A stretch of DNA of 64,000 bases from Bryopsis sp. KO-2023 (taxonomy: Eukaryota > Chlorophyta > Ulvophyceae > Bryopsidales > Bryopsidaceae). This document shows positions 11,873 to 25,400 of this stretch, piece by piece. The number at the start of each line of letters is the position of its first letter. Position 1 is the stretch's first letter. The translations under genes and the position numbers were made by a program. The stretch lies in the NCBI GenBank assembly GCA_030272585.1, contig BSYQ01000012.1:2604001-2668000 (forward strand). The letters are read 5' to 3'. Under the pieces are notes generated by a model. It was not told the origin of the DNA. It searched no databases and was given only the letters and a program-made list of their open reading frames with translations.

Positions 11873-13745
11873 TCCTTTGGCTCTGCTTGTTGACATTCTT
11901 TTTACTTTGAAGTCAAATTTGATGTGTTTTGTGATATGAAACCCCCTTGTTCCATATCAGTGACTCCCCCAATAAATTGGCGAAAAATGAGATGCTGATC
12001 CTCCGGAAAGCAGCCAATCGGTTCTCCTAGGGGAATGTTGACTTCCAACAGAACATGTGCGTGGGTGCTTGTGTCGAATTACAGCTGTGTTTCTTCCATT
12101 ACAAATTTTTTGTGGGACTTTTGGGCCCATTCTTGCATTCGAGAATGAAAAATTTTGCTCTTGGTCACAATAAACGTTTTGCATAATGTTACTCAAGAAA
12201 AATTAGGTACGCCTCCTTTTGTGTCCCCTCCAAAAAAAAAAGAAATGGTGGCAAACAAACATCTCTTTCTTTGGAAAGCAAATCTGTAATTATAGTGCTA
12301 GATAAGGGCAGGGTCTTGTTTTTTTGCGGTTGACTTTTTTTTCCGAGAGGAAGTCGTAATTTTTGACTCAAAAAATAGTCAATATACACTTCAAAACAGG
12401 AATCTCCCCTTGTTTTTTTAAAGCATTTCTACTCTTTGGCAAATTGAGATTTGATTTCAATCTATTACTATGTAATTTTTGCACAAGTTTCTCTCCTGAT
12501 AGGAGAGGAAAAAAATTGTCTCATGCAGACTAGAGAACGAGGAGCGAAATTCTTGATCTGTCCTTGGGGATAGAGTACAGTGGTGGGGAATTACCGTTGG
12601 TTGTTATGACTCACAGGATGCAGTTTCCAATTCATTAAAAAACCCAGCTGAGATTTCAGCTCCTTCATCTATCTTCAGCAGAGACATTCTAACATTGACT
12701 CTACTAACTCATCCACAGGACCCCAGTCCTTTCTTTCCTTACTTCTTTCCTGCAACCGTTTTCTACCCACTTCTGCTCCTAACAACTCCCTCTGATTTCT
12801 TGGCACTCCACTGCAAACAAAAAGACCTCTGCTCTTCCATTTTTATTCAACTCACGTGTTTCTCTCCGGGCGGGTTGGGATGGGAAAGAAAGAACAAGAA
12901 TTGGATTCCTCAGTTTCTTGTTGCTTAAAACAGGTTACATCCTTATTCAACCCCTAGTCAGTTTGACTCACATTCACATTCTGGATTCCTGACATCTGAT
13001 CCTCTAGCCACGAACCCCTGGAACCTGCTTTAACACCTTAAGGCATTAAAGCTTACATTTTTTGAACTGTCCTTGGGGATGCTGTGGGGTGCTGTAGTGG
13101 AACCTTGTGGAAAAAGAGAGAAAAAGGAAAAAGAGACAGAAAACGATAAGATAGAAATTATTACCTCTCTTTCTGACAGTTCTGTTTCTTGGGAAAAAGT
13201 TGAGCTTCTGGTGTGTTTCCTTCCACTTCCTGCACGAAAGTTGTAAATATTGCTAATCGAGAAACGATTTACAAGTTTGGTAAGGGATCTCCGCCCTCGT
13301 TTCTTTCATTGGTGATTTTGATTCATAGCTAGGCCCATTTATTTTGGCCAGTTACGGTTATTCACGGTTCTTTGATCGAAAAGTATCATAGAGGGTGATG
13401 GCTCTCTTTTGCTGTGGGTTGTAATTATGATTATGATTATGATTATGATCGAAAAGTATTGGCTTTTGTAATTTTTTGTTTGGTTTGGTTATTTTCACAG
13501 TGTAATTACCTCAATTTGATCTAGGTTCACACGTCTATTTTTCTGTTTGCTTTAATTCCATCCTCTCCAGGAATATCCTGCCACACCACAGAGACAAGCG
13601 CAGAAAAGAGGCTCCGTCAGAACGTTATTCGGGTTTGACCATTCATCGAGGAGCAAAAAAAAAAAAATCGATGTCCAAGTTCATCTGCCACCCTTGCCTC
13701 CGAAGGCATGGGCCTTTCCAACAAGGAGCACTGGGGACTGAAAAA
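11873..13745. other. Intergenic
   Basis: No gene could be supported. The stretch holds a short repeated phrase around CTGTCCTTGGGGAT (about 12558 and 13068), an ATTATG-type repeat near 13424-13450, and the second arm (about 13386-13430) of an inverted repeat whose partner is at 11466-11507. Confidence 0.5.
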
Positions 13746-14742
13746 ATGTCGTCGGAAGAGGTAGCTCTCCGAACGTCAAACCTGCTGAGGTCCAGGAGAA
13801 TAGTTTTTGCGCGTATGTATTTGGGAGGAAAAGAGAGGAGTTCGCTCGGTTCCCAAGCTGCGAGAGGATGTTTTCAAACTAATCGATCGGGCGGATCCTA
13901 TGACCAAGGGGGCGTTCGTTGCCATGTGCCATATTCCAATCGATGCTGAAGGCGAGGTGGCCTGCATCAAACGATATATGGCCCAGGATTATAAGCGCCT
14001 CTGCTCGCTCTTAACGCCGGAGGAAATCGAATCAAATAACCTCTACTATGAGAAATGTCTGAGAGTCACTGCTCGATTGTGTGTGCTAAAAAGCGATTGG
14101 TATGACTGGGCTTACTTCAAATTGCCACTGTATTGGACTCCCTCTGAGGTGGCAGAAATTAATGGTTATGAATCAGAGGAAACTGGGGAGGATATGGAGG
14201 ATTACTATGAAGAGGACAGCTCTGCTGAAAGTGCTTCTCAAAAAGCATGTCAGAGTAACCCCTCCCAGCAAATCCGATATGGAGAGGAGGCTCTTGGGGG
14301 ACAGGCAAGGAGCTCTACACACAGTTGTGAAGCAAATCACTCCAAGGCAGATATTCTTGTGGATCCTGCCCTCAAGGATACGAGTCCCACTGCGACAAGC
14401 TTATCCTGTGGAAACACTGTGGAAACAGAAACAGGCTCTGTTTCTGGATCAAGTACAAATCCCGTTGGGAGTCAGACCCAAGCTTCCAGCCCCCACCAGA
14501 ACTCCACACGTGCTCTCTCTGTTGTTGAGGTCACTGAGTCAGAACATGACCCTTCTTCAAGGGATTTCAAATTGCGGACATTCATGGATTTGGGACGATC
14601 GCTTATGCTTGGTTCTGATTTGGATGGACTTATGATAGTTGGCCGATCATTGATGGAGCTGCATTCAACATTCTTGGACAGCCTGACTCACCTACAATCG
14701 CTCCAGGGACAAGAAATCCAAGACGGGCAGCCGTCTAGCTAG
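13746..14742 (+). CDS. Hypothetical protein with acidic, Ser-rich C-terminal half
   Basis: Proposed exons 13746-13760 and 13858-14742, intron 97 nt, phase 0, about 299 residues. The second exon is a long open frame with good codon composition. The frame is closed by a stop at 13801-13803, so an upstream exon or the internal ATG near 13900 must supply the start; the tiny first exon MSSEE is an inference. The first 110 residues look globular (FKLIDRADPMTKGAFVAMCH; SDWYDWAYFKLPLYW). The rest is low-complexity, acidic and Ser/Thr/Gln-rich, with a helical C-terminus (SLMLGSDLDGLMIVGRSLME). I do not recognise the family. It sits between the two ZZ paralogues on the same strand. Confidence 0.6.
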
Positions 14743-15839
14743 ACGGATTTCCTATAGAAAATCCGACCCATTTTCTGGCTTGGACACTTTTGTCTGAGCA
14801 TTAGTTGGGAATTTTTCTGCAAAAAGTTTTGGTCCATGGCCGGAGAGTGTGATTTTTGGAAGAGAACTGAGTTTCAGTAATGTTTCAACACAATAGCGTT
14901 ATCTTCCTTAATTTTTAAATGCTGGACCATTTCTTGAGAGGAAACATCGTCCTGTAAGATGATTGGAGGAGCAGCCAAAAAAAATATTTCACTGAATCCC
15001 TTCCCTCCAGAGCCTGAAAGCTTGCGGTACAGACGACCATATCATCATGCGCCGTTCATTGCCCACGGTCGACCTTCTATCCATATATAGGGCTTAAAAA
15101 TATCTGATTGTTGTTTACGATTAGTGTATACCCGGTTCCGTGTGCGGTTTCATGATTTACGCTGTTACGGGGGAAACGATCTTTGTTTTTCACGTGGAGA
15201 CCGCTCTCGTTGCCTTTGTTCATTGGGATCTGTTGAGGACGAATTCCATCATATCTTTATCTCACTTCTCTTTTTACAGGGGCAGACCAATTTCGGGTAG
15301 CTCGTTTTCTTTTTGAATTGGAGCGACATCGTCGGTACCTTCTTTCTATTTGAGTTCATTTGTTGTTTTTTTTATGGTATCCTTGGTTAATTCTTGTTGG
15401 AATGTTTTTTTGTATCTGCTTGCAATAGAGGCTTTATTACACGAGTCCGTATCTACAAACGATGAATGTCATTCAAAAGAAAAAGAAAAAACGATATCGA
15501 TATCACCCCCTCTCATAAGATATCGAATCACTAAAAAGCAACGACTGTTCAAGAAACGCACAAGCTAGCGAACGGTGCAAAGAAAGAGAAAGCTTTTGCC
15601 AAGCCCTTTCCACAACAAATAATAGGGTCAATAGGGGCAATAGGGCCTGGACTTCTGCGCACGTATTCTTTGGTTTGGTTTGGTTTTGTCGATGATTTCC
15701 CAAAAAGCGTGCTGGACACGGATTGATACGAGCTGGAAGGTTATGACAAATGAAAATGCCCAAGACACGGTTTGGTTGTCAGACTAGCGATGGTCGGTGC
15801 CGCAGAGCAGTAATCAGACTGCACACTGGGTGAATCCTA
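14743..15839. other. Intergenic and upstream region of ZZ copy 2
   Basis: No gene seen. From about 15704 to 15839 the sequence matches 7587-7724 upstream of copy 1 (for example CGTGCTGGACACGG and GACACGGTTTGGTTGTCAGA), so the promoter was included in the duplication. Confidence 0.5.
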
Positions 15840-18331
15840 ATGGTTCCAAGCGACAGCAAGTTCAAGGTTGCATGGGGGTTTCCGGAAGGCAGGTATTCGA
15901 TACATAAAGGGTGTTCTACAGATGTAATGATATTCCAGTGTGTGTGCGCGCGCTATGTGTTTTTAAGGTTGTTCCACAAGGCTCGGTCGTTGTGTTTTCG
16001 AAACAATAACAAAGTTTGAGAGAGTCCGTGGCGAGCCAAGGCAGCGACATACGGAACATGTTTCACACGTATAAAAGCAGAAGCACGAGGGAGTTGAGAT
16101 CTCCAACCACTGAAGAGTTCCACCGCCACGTTTGCGAGCTGAAGAGCCAGCACACGATGATGCTGGCGTTAAGCAGAAACCTTGATATTTCCATGGCTTC
16201 CCCGGTCCAGTTGTGCAACTTTAAAGGTTCGTGTTGGTGCGTTCAGTCGTTTTTGCACCTGGACGTGCGCTACACTGCTTGTCCGAGATCTTCGACAATT
16301 GTTTTTGGGGCATACTTTTATTTCTTTTGTAGTGCGGGTATTGTATTTCCTCCTGACGGAGCTGTGTTTTGCTTCCGAAAGCACGTAAATCTGACGACGG
16401 CGGAAAAAAACAAACAATCTTGCCCATGCGTTTCAGGCCAGCAGCAGTGTACTCTGTTCCAATGAATTTCAGTCAGACTGAATCACGGAAATCTTAGGCA
16501 GCTTCCGTCGCGCCAGTCTGACGCACTCCTTCCCCCCATCCCCCTCGACCGACTTCATTATGCAAATCAAAATAATCATATGATTCTTTTGTTCATAATG
16601 CATTTGGGTTTTTGAGAGTAAACCATGCAGCCGACCAAACGCATCGGAAATGCCAAATCAACTATATGCTCTTTTTGGAAAACATTAAAATCAGTTGGGC
16701 TGATACACTGAGAGTGTGCGGTGGTTTATGGAAATATAGGGTGCGAGTGGGGACCATGCACCAGCGACATGACCCTGGTGGTGGAGGATGAAAACAATCA
16801 ACCCCATCAAATGCCCATCATCCGGCATGAACATTTCTTTGAATTTGCATGGAGGGTCCCCATGGAGAAAATTCCCCTGGTGGTGGGCAACGAAAAACCA
16901 TCCTTGCACAAAACGCAATTGCAGTCGGTTGATCTTGGCACATTCCTGGACAACATCTCGGTCTACACGGATCTCAGGGTAAGTACATCCCCCCCTCCAA
17001 AAAAACTCATTCGAAATGACGCATGTTGCATCATACATCTGTACAGATGCATTTTATTGCTGGGTCATAAACAACAGCCCAACATGTTTTGCAAGAAGGC
17101 TTTGTTAAGATGCGTTTCTTGTCTTTTTCATTTTTAAGTTTTGTACACTCACTTGGGGTGTGTGTGTGTATTGTGTATTTTTTTTTCCTATTTCAAATCG
17201 CAGTGTTCCTCTTTGAAAGAAGCCATGTTTTCGGATGCTGTTGTCACTTCCCAGACTTGTGTTCTGCCAATACAACGAGGTGGAAAAGTCAATTTCCATG
17301 TGGAACTCTTCAATTATCATCAGGATCCACCGGTGTTAGTCATTCTGGGAACTTCCAAAGGCACCAGTGTTCAGGTAGTCAATGCATAGGAAAATTAGGG
17401 AATTCAAAATGTTTAAATCGGGCTCACGAGCGGTTTGTTGTTTAAATGTTTTTCTGACTCAAGTGTTCAATATATAGGTTTTCATTTTTTGTGAACTTCA
17501 TTTTTTTCAAAATTCAAATTTTTCAATAAACATGTGCAAAAAAGCAATGGAACTGAAAGTGCTCGCGTGCCCTTTTGTCAGGTCTTGGATAGGCAAAACG
17601 CTGTTGATGGTTTCCGCATAGATGCCAATCGCCACCGCCATGGACAGAAACTTTGGTTCAACAACGCTGGGCAGAAATGTACCTTCACGGGGACCATGGA
17701 AGCTTCTGAGAAAGAAAGCGATGTGATTGTGGTTGTCCAGGTGCCTTTAATACGAAAACAACGAGCCGGGGACAGCCCTATCGATATGATTGCACATGTG
17801 CAGACTCTTGTTGAAAAACGTGTGGATGAATGGAAGCGAGGTTCTGGTAGACATGGGGTTGGTGGTGGGAGTGGGGTTGGGGTTGGGTCAGCCCCACCAA
17901 CACCTGTGGAGGGGCTGGGTCAGACCCAGGGTTCGTTCCCGGCCCTGAAAGACTACAACATTGCACGGGATGACCTCTACCCTGTAAGAGTTACAATCCA
18001 GTGGTGCAAGAGCGCAGCCAATGGGGAGGTGGATGCAGAAGTCATAGATTCAATTGCCCAGAAAATGAAGGAGGCGAAGTCAAGAGCTGATTGGTGGCGG
18101 TCCCTCGTGGTTGGAAACTTTCAGAAGCAACGCCCGACACCATGGAGACACTCCTTGTGTATTGACTTAAAGCCTGATGGATACTGCGATAAATGTGGAA
18201 GACTTATATTTGGGATCAAGCACAGAAGATTGGAGTGCCCCAACATCGATTTATGTCAGCCCTGCGGACCGATGATGCTCCATGGCCATATGGCGCCATA
18301 TGGCCACCATACGATGCATCATATGTTATAA
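15840..18331 (+). CDS. ZZ-finger protein of unrecognised family, copy 2
   Basis: Exons 15840-15892, 16045-16226, 16740-16978, 17204-17374 and 17582-18331 keep phase and give about 464 residues, collinear with copy 1. The first 17 residues are identical to copy 1. The beta-rich middle (SDMTLVV, NFHVELFNYHQDPPVLVI) is highly similar. The linker differs: copy 1 has FGGGG units while this copy has a helical stretch (VQTLVEKRVDEWKRG) followed by GVGGGSGVGVGS. The ZZ finger is complete (YCDKCGRLIFGIKHRRLECP, then IDLCQPC). It ends in a His/Met-rich tail (HGHMAPYGHHTMHHML) absent from copy 1. The function is unknown; ZZ fingers usually bind peptides or protein termini. An 18-nt perfect palindrome lies within the tail codons (18286-18303). 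Confidence 0.75.
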
Positions 18332-19459
18332 AAACGACATCCCCCCCCCCTGGCTTAAAGTGAGGTGGGGTCAGCTTGATGGTTACGGAGAGGACCCTAT
18401 GCTTTCCAATGCCGAAACCCAGGTACTGCTGCAAATGCAAGAGTCAAGAGTGGGGGCCTCTTTCGGATATGTGTATTTTTGAACATCCTCTGCTGAAAAT
18501 GCATGCATGGATACTTCCAGCTGTTTGGTGCACAGTGGACAATTTTGGTGGGTAGGAAAGTTTTTGGGGGGGGGGTGCGTGTGGATTTCTTTGCTTTGTT
18601 TTATTTAGCCATGATTACTTAGTTTTTTATTAGTTAGTTGAGCGTCGATTGAGTCGATTTGATGGTATGTTCCTGGTGCGAAGAATTGTGTGGAATGGAT
18701 TTTTTGTAAATTCATAACTAGTCTATTGACTAGCTTTTCTTGTTGCAACAAGAAAAGCTCAACGAGAAGTCAGCCAGTCATAACTACCGGGCGGAACCCC
18801 AGTAATGTGGGGGGCAGGGGGGGGGCCTGGCCCCAGTGTACCCCAAGATTTCCAGGTTGCTGTCAGTCTGGTTCCAGCCACGATCGCAAAGAATGCGGTT
18901 CGCCCAATATAGTTTGGAGCTGAATGAGTTGTTTCTCAAGATGCTCGAATATCGTATGGATCCATGAAAGATAATAGGAAGGGGATGCGTTGTGTCTCTA
19001 ACCCAGGGACTGTCGAAGAACTCTGTCGCTGCCAAAGATTCTTCTCTCACGGCTTTTTTCATTTTCCCGTCGTGGGGTTGTTGGAAACATTCATAGTGTC
19101 GTGGGAGTTCTTGATTGCCCTGTTTTTATGGATAGAAGCTCAATTCAAACCATGATTAATTAAGCATTTGCTGTTTATAAACAGCAAACCAGCAATGCTC
19201 TTTCAGTATGGTTCGCTCAACGGTACCATGATGTGGTAGTGGCTATGCCCATATCTTGTTTGTGCCAAAGTTATCCTCTATTGAAAAATTAATACAACAC
19301 CTTAGACACAACACTGGTGTTCCCCAAACCAAGAAGAAGTCTATGTCAAGATAAAACGACCTCAATAAGCCACCGTACGATTTACTCCTTGCAACCCAAA
19401 TATCCTATATTTTCTTTTATTCCACGATTGCCCCCGTTGTTTGAACCTTTGTTTCCCCC
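18332..19459. other. Intergenic
   Basis: No gene. Contains the remainder of the duplicated 3' flank and a 28-nt perfect palindrome at 18732-18759. It separates ZZ copy 2 (+) from the 3' end of KATNIP (-), so the two genes converge here. Confidence 0.5.
18732..18759. repeat. 28-nt perfect palindrome
   Basis: Two 14-nt arms with no spacer, AGCTTTTCTTGTTG followed immediately by its reverse complement. It lies about 400 bp past the stop of ZZ copy 2, between convergent genes. Confidence 0.85.
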
Positions 19460-22400
19460 CTATTCCTGAATCAATGCTGTCGCTGGTCTTTCCTCCGAAA
19501 ACTGTTGCCGGTTTGTTTTCACCGCCGAGCCTGGATCCACATTCACCATTTGCACAGCATCGCGTTCCCCTCCATCATATATCGAATGGCGTTCCGATTC
19601 GACAGTCGCCTCGTCATTCGTAAATATAACGGCTTGAGCAAAGTCACTAGTTGGATTTGTGCTCGCCTTCTTGACCCCACCTAGGAAGCGCAACAAAACA
19701 CACACACTCTCTGCAACTGAACAAATTGATGTTTTTTGTGTCTGCAGTGACGCAAGGAAAATCGATAGATGCCGTGCGTTGAGCACTGACCAACGCTCAC
19801 CTGCGTAAACCAGCGCGTCGTCTAAGAATATGTCCACCCGCGAGGCGCCCCTCTCTGGCGTTCGAACGTAGTTCCATATTTTGATCAAGCTCAGCATTAT
19901 GGGGGTATCAAAAAGTATGGTTATAACGTTGGGCTGGTCGTCAAATGACTTCGGCGCCAGCCAGCTATGTGCTGGGTTGCCTGAATTGTCCCCGTCCACA
20001 AGTTTGTCTGGCGTGCGAACATCAGCCTACGTGCAATCCATACACATAAAACAACACTCGGAAGGCCATTTTGTTCATCGAAAAGCGCACAACACGTCCT
20101 TGCCTTAGATCCATGCACCCACACGCACAATAAAACATGTCTGCTTGAAGCTCTACCTGCATTTTGGGCAATTCGCACACGCTGTGAGGTCTAGCAAAGA
20201 GGTGGCTGGGGTCGATTCGCAGCTTGCCTTTCAGGGCGTCGTGCACTTCCAGGCCGCACAGCCCGACGTACTCCGCATCCCCCCACGAGCAGACGATCAG
20301 GATCTTGAGCACAAACCCCATCGGCAGCAAAGGCGTAATATACATCTGCCTCGACACAGCCCTTTAAACCCAACGCGTTGAACAACAACGACAAATCATG
20401 CACAAGAGATTGCCCCTCCCACCAATGCGGACCTGTCTAACCAAGCTCAAGTGAGCTGCGTCCCGTTCCATCTTCCGTCTGATTTGCTGCGCTAGGGCTG
20501 GGTTGGACGTGTTGTTCACCCAGGCGAGCGCTACCTCGTCCTCGCTTTCGGCCAAGGGCTTGCTCTGGATCGATAAATCGACAATCTGTCCAAAATCGAA
20601 CGTCCCCGTTCCCGGAGCTTTGCGAAGAATCAGACCTCCATCAGGCGTCGCCCTTCTTCCATCCATGTACAAGTGAACCCTCTTTGCACCACGATATGTA
20701 TCTTCGAGGTTTTTGTTGTAGTTCCAGAATGCCAGGCGGACGAATGAAAACGCACCATCTCCTGTCGACAAAGCAATCAGTAGCGATTTAGGCATTTGCT
20801 TGTTTTTCTGGAACTCAATCGCTGAGGTTTCAAGAGTAGTTGGGATGACTGTTGGGGTGTCGAGACCATCGTACTGGAGGTTATGGTGATCTCGTTTGGT
20901 GGGGCGTTATCGTTTTGCTCCAGCACACGTCTGATAGGGGCAATCCACATATGAGAATCGTCACTCGTGGCGTTCACTCCATCCAGAAGCTTGTCCAAGG
21001 TTCGATCATCCCCCGTGTTCCCGGGGATGTCGTTCAGATCGCTGGGTGTTCCACATATGTCGGCGCCGCCGAAGCTCCGCGAAGCTCCCTCCGAGTCGAC
21101 CATCGCAATGCCAGTTAGTCCGACGTAGTGCGGATCTCCCCAGGTGTCAAGAATCTCGATTTTGATTTCTTTGGCTTGGATGGGTCTGGATGATGTGTTG
21201 GGGGTGTGCTTGGACGACACAGATGCTTGTGCGTGGGTTAACCGACGCACTTCAGCTTCGAGATCAGGGTTGGGTGGTTCTTGCAGTGCTGTTGTGAACG
21301 GTCGTGAGCTCGAGTCTGCAAACGAACCAGTTTTCTTCTGGATACTGTGACTTACAATTGAACTTAGGAAGGTCCATTCATATGAATATGCATATTGTCG
21401 GATGTGAGTGCGAGGAAGGTACTGGTGTATGTGTGTTTTTTCGAGAGATGCTGGTCAAGGGGGCGAGGGCTACCCGGAATCGCTTTCGCTTTTCCCAGAG
21501 GATCATCTTTGTCGTTTCCAGTCACAAGCTCGACGGGGTGTCGAGTTCTGGGGATCTCCCCGGGCTCGTCTTGTGCCGAGCTCTTCACGCCAGCGACTGC
21601 TCTGTTGTATCTGCATCCCGAAACCACAACGAACACCACCCCCTCATCTGAAATCAGATACATCCACACACAAGACAGAGAAAACAAAGCTCCATCAACT
21701 CGACCACCTTTTTGATCGAAAACCCAAGATTTTGGCCGCCTCACCGTTCGTCAAATTCATCAATTGCTTGGAGAGCCTTCTCGTCGTCGGTAAACAAAAG
21801 GTTCTCCGCGCAAGGCGGAGCATCGGCTACATTGCCTGGTGCTCTGTTGATCTCACCCGCGAATATGGGGCGACCATCCACCAACAAGCACACATCCCGA
21901 GCGCCTCGAGACGTATGGATTCGAGACTTGTTGTAGTTCCAGAGCCGAATCAGTCCCAGAGCGGTTTGTCGACCGAGATCGACCGTAATCACGTTGGGGG
22001 TTTCCGGGGTGAAAGGGGCCAACCAAACGTGAATATCATCGCAAGTCATGCTTACCCCTGTTGCAAGAAAAATCCAAGAGTGAAACAACGCCAGAATTTG
22101 ATGAAATGTTCGATGGACAGGGGAAATGTCAGTATTATTAAAAAAACATGAACAGGGGATGCCACAGTGATAGGGTTGGTTCTCCTTCAAACCTTCGAAT
22201 CGAACAGTTCTGCTTCCAACAAACTCGATAACCCTTGAAAATCTTTCCACTGTTGGTCGCACTTACAGAAAGAAGGAAAATATGACTAAGACAAGAAACT
22301 GGGCAAGGGCCTGTTACACCTCCATGCATGGTCATCCCTTTTCTTTCTTGGGGGGAAGCATAAAAAAAAACGTTGACAGGAAGCCTCACCATCGACCAAA

Positions 22401-25400
22401 TTTTCAGGTGTGCGTGGGTCATCGTCGTACTCTTCCAACACATTGATGCTTTCTGGAACAGCCTTCACTTGATTGACAGCATCTTCGATCACCACCATTT
22501 TACCAGCAGAATCAAACACCTCCACTCCAGACAGCCCCACGTAATGGGGGTCCCCCCAGGTGGAAAAAATGTGAATTTCCAGAATCCGCCCAGTCGGCGT
22601 TGCAGGAATCACAAACTCCGAAGGGATGTCGGTGCCATAGAACGCCATAGGCTTCGATGCTGGCGGCTGTGTTTCTTGGTCCGACTGGAGGGCCGCCACC
22701 ACATTGGCAGCCAAGCCTGAACAATGCTGAACGAAACTCCATTATCATTCCTGTTTTCCGACCCACATTCCCCGAATTCAAAACTGCTCGTTCCCCAATC
22801 TGTCGATGTTAGGATTCCTACCTCCTCAGCTTTGCTTTCGGCGCCCTGTACATCTTGTGTGGAAACTCCATCCACTCCCTGGTCACAAGGGTCGACCTCG
22901 ACTTGAGGTTCGATTTTCCCCAGCCCTTCGCATTCGTTGTCTGGAGGTGGCGGGGGTGCCTCGCCAAATCTGAGGCCCAGTTTCTTTATGGCGTTTTGCA
23001 TCACCTCTCTGGCATCTTTGAAAGTATCGTCCAACTCTAAGCTGGAAGGGCGAACTGCAATGGGGGCAGTGGATTCTGGAACAACGGGTTGTGCTGCCCT
23101 GATCGGCTTGTTCAGACGCCCAGCCTTTGAACAACCGATTCTTAAGCGACGGTGCTTTTCAAGACAAGCAACATAAATCGAAGGTGGTAGGATACCCCCC
23201 CCCAAAAAAAAACAAAAAAACCGCCTTGCATTTGGCCATCAGATCCCCACTCACATTGCACCACCAGACATGTCGAGTAATGGAGGCGAACCCACCTGAT
23301 TTCTTTGGAAAAAAGCAATTGAATCCAAGCTCTCCTCCAGAGTACGGTCTTTTCTGCCCCTCCTGTCACTGGGTGCCTTGCTGGTGGCAGTGTCTTCCAG
23401 AGGTTTCCCCCTTCTTTCCGGAATCTGCTGTGGGAGCCGATGTGATGGACCGTCTCTAGACGCCCTTCTTCCACTCATGGGCCTCGCTTTTCTGGGTTGA
23501 GGTTGGGGGGCATTCTCTGTCTTGAGGCCACCCAGCCAAATCGGTCCGGAGCTATCATTGCTCCCACCTGTATTTTCCAACACTGAATAAAATCAGAAGA
23601 AAAAAACGCTCGCACAGTAACAAAACTACGGGTTTCTGGAGTGCGTCCTTTTTTTCCCAAAAAGTTTGAAGAAAAAAACGATTAAAAAGGCGTCCTTTTT
23701 TTCTTTGCTTTTTCATGTTGTGGTGCAATGACTGACACCTGGTTGATTTGGCTGCTCCGCTCTGGTGGCAGGTGACAGACTGGCATCCGGTTTTGACTGC
23801 GAAGCCCCTTTACCAAAACACGGCGATGGACTCCCCAGCCTCCTGGCTGAAGAAGTCGTTCTTCTTGACACCATGCGTGGATGATCATTACAGATGCCCC
23901 CCACTTTGCCAGCCTCCGGTTTCCTGGAGGCTGGAACGCCGACTTCTGTTTCGATTACCCCAGGGCCGGCAGTTTCCAATTCCTTCAATGGGGAATTTGA
24001 CAGAGAGCTGGGCTTCACGCTGGAATCGGGATCTGTAGACAGAACACCACAAAAAACAAGCAAAGCTGCTAGTTAATTTCAACATGATGTTTGACTCTTA
24101 AAAAATTTGAGAGAAATTCCTTCCATCCAGTGCTTTCTGGAATTCTGTATTTGGTGATTCCATGTGAGGTTTTTCAAGACGACAGGAAAGTGCTGGGAGG
24201 GTATTTGGGGCAGGGTTAGTCATGCCCCAGCCATCAAATTTGCATCTCACCGATTTTCCGCCTTCGCAGCTCCGCCAGCAAATCTTGATCGGAAAGGGCA
24301 CCCACTTCTGAGGCGGGCTCGCTTCCGGAACAAGCTTCTGATAGAAAAGATTCAGAATTCCTGAAAAAACAGGAAGAAACAAACATTGAACTTAGATTCT
24401 GCCTGAGGTGGGGGGTGGTTAATTAAAAGCGGTATGTTGTGCTGACATCTTTTACTTATTTCCAATATCAGTCCCCTCATTTATGAAGCTACCTGGTTGC
24501 GCGTTCGGAGGGGGAAAGGGAAGCTTCCTTGGACCCCAGTGATCCCTGCATCTGACGGCTGGTGCCTATGTCAGACTTATGCGTACAAGCATCCGTAACT
24601 CCATCGAAGTTTGAGCTTGTTTTGCTCTTCCCAACTAAAATTTTGGTGGAATAATCGAACGTCGTGTTTCCACACCCCTTCTTGATTTCCCCGCTCCACA
24701 GTTTCAAACCATCCACAAACACCTGCGAAGCAAAAACCAAGGCTTTCCATTTCCTGCAAAAACTCCAGTTGGATGAGTGCTTTCCAAATATCACTTTCAG
24801 TGAAAATTTCTTTCTCCTCATGGTCGAAAAGTGGGTGCTAGTTTTTTTAGCAACCAAATACCACACGCACAATCGAACAAAAAACAATGAACCCGAAAGC
24901 TAGGGTAAAAAATCCCCCAACCAGCTCTCACCTGACAATTTTTGGCCCCCTTCCCCAGACCTTTCAGACTGACATTGTAATTCCAAATTTGAACACACTC
25001 CAACATTTTGCTCCCCACCCGGGTTCGAATCCTGATTCCGACATGCCCACCCCCTTCCCTAGAAAAGGCTCCTTTCCACATATCTCGATCATTCACCGTT
25101 CGAGTTTTTTTGTTGATCAAAACTGATGGGTCAGACGTGGAGGCAATGGCTGGGTCGATGGTTATGCCGTCTTGCAGAATGGGGATGTCGGAGTTATGTT
25201 CGTCCAAGAGTTGGACTTCGGTTAAACCCACGTCTGACCCACCATTGTGTGCGGACATGAGAAGAATGACCACCTCCTTCAAAAATAAAAGACACACACA
25301 CAGGCGGGTATGCATCAGGTCAACTGTGGTATGTTAAATCTTTTTCGTTTATTTATTACAATGGTCCTAAATGGATGCCCGTGCCGTCGAAAAATTAAGT

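Noticed and set aside
13807-13857. Extension of the 13.7-kb gene to the TTG at 13807
   Set aside because: It begins with a non-ATG codon right after a stop and overlaps what reads as an intron ending in TTCCCAAG.
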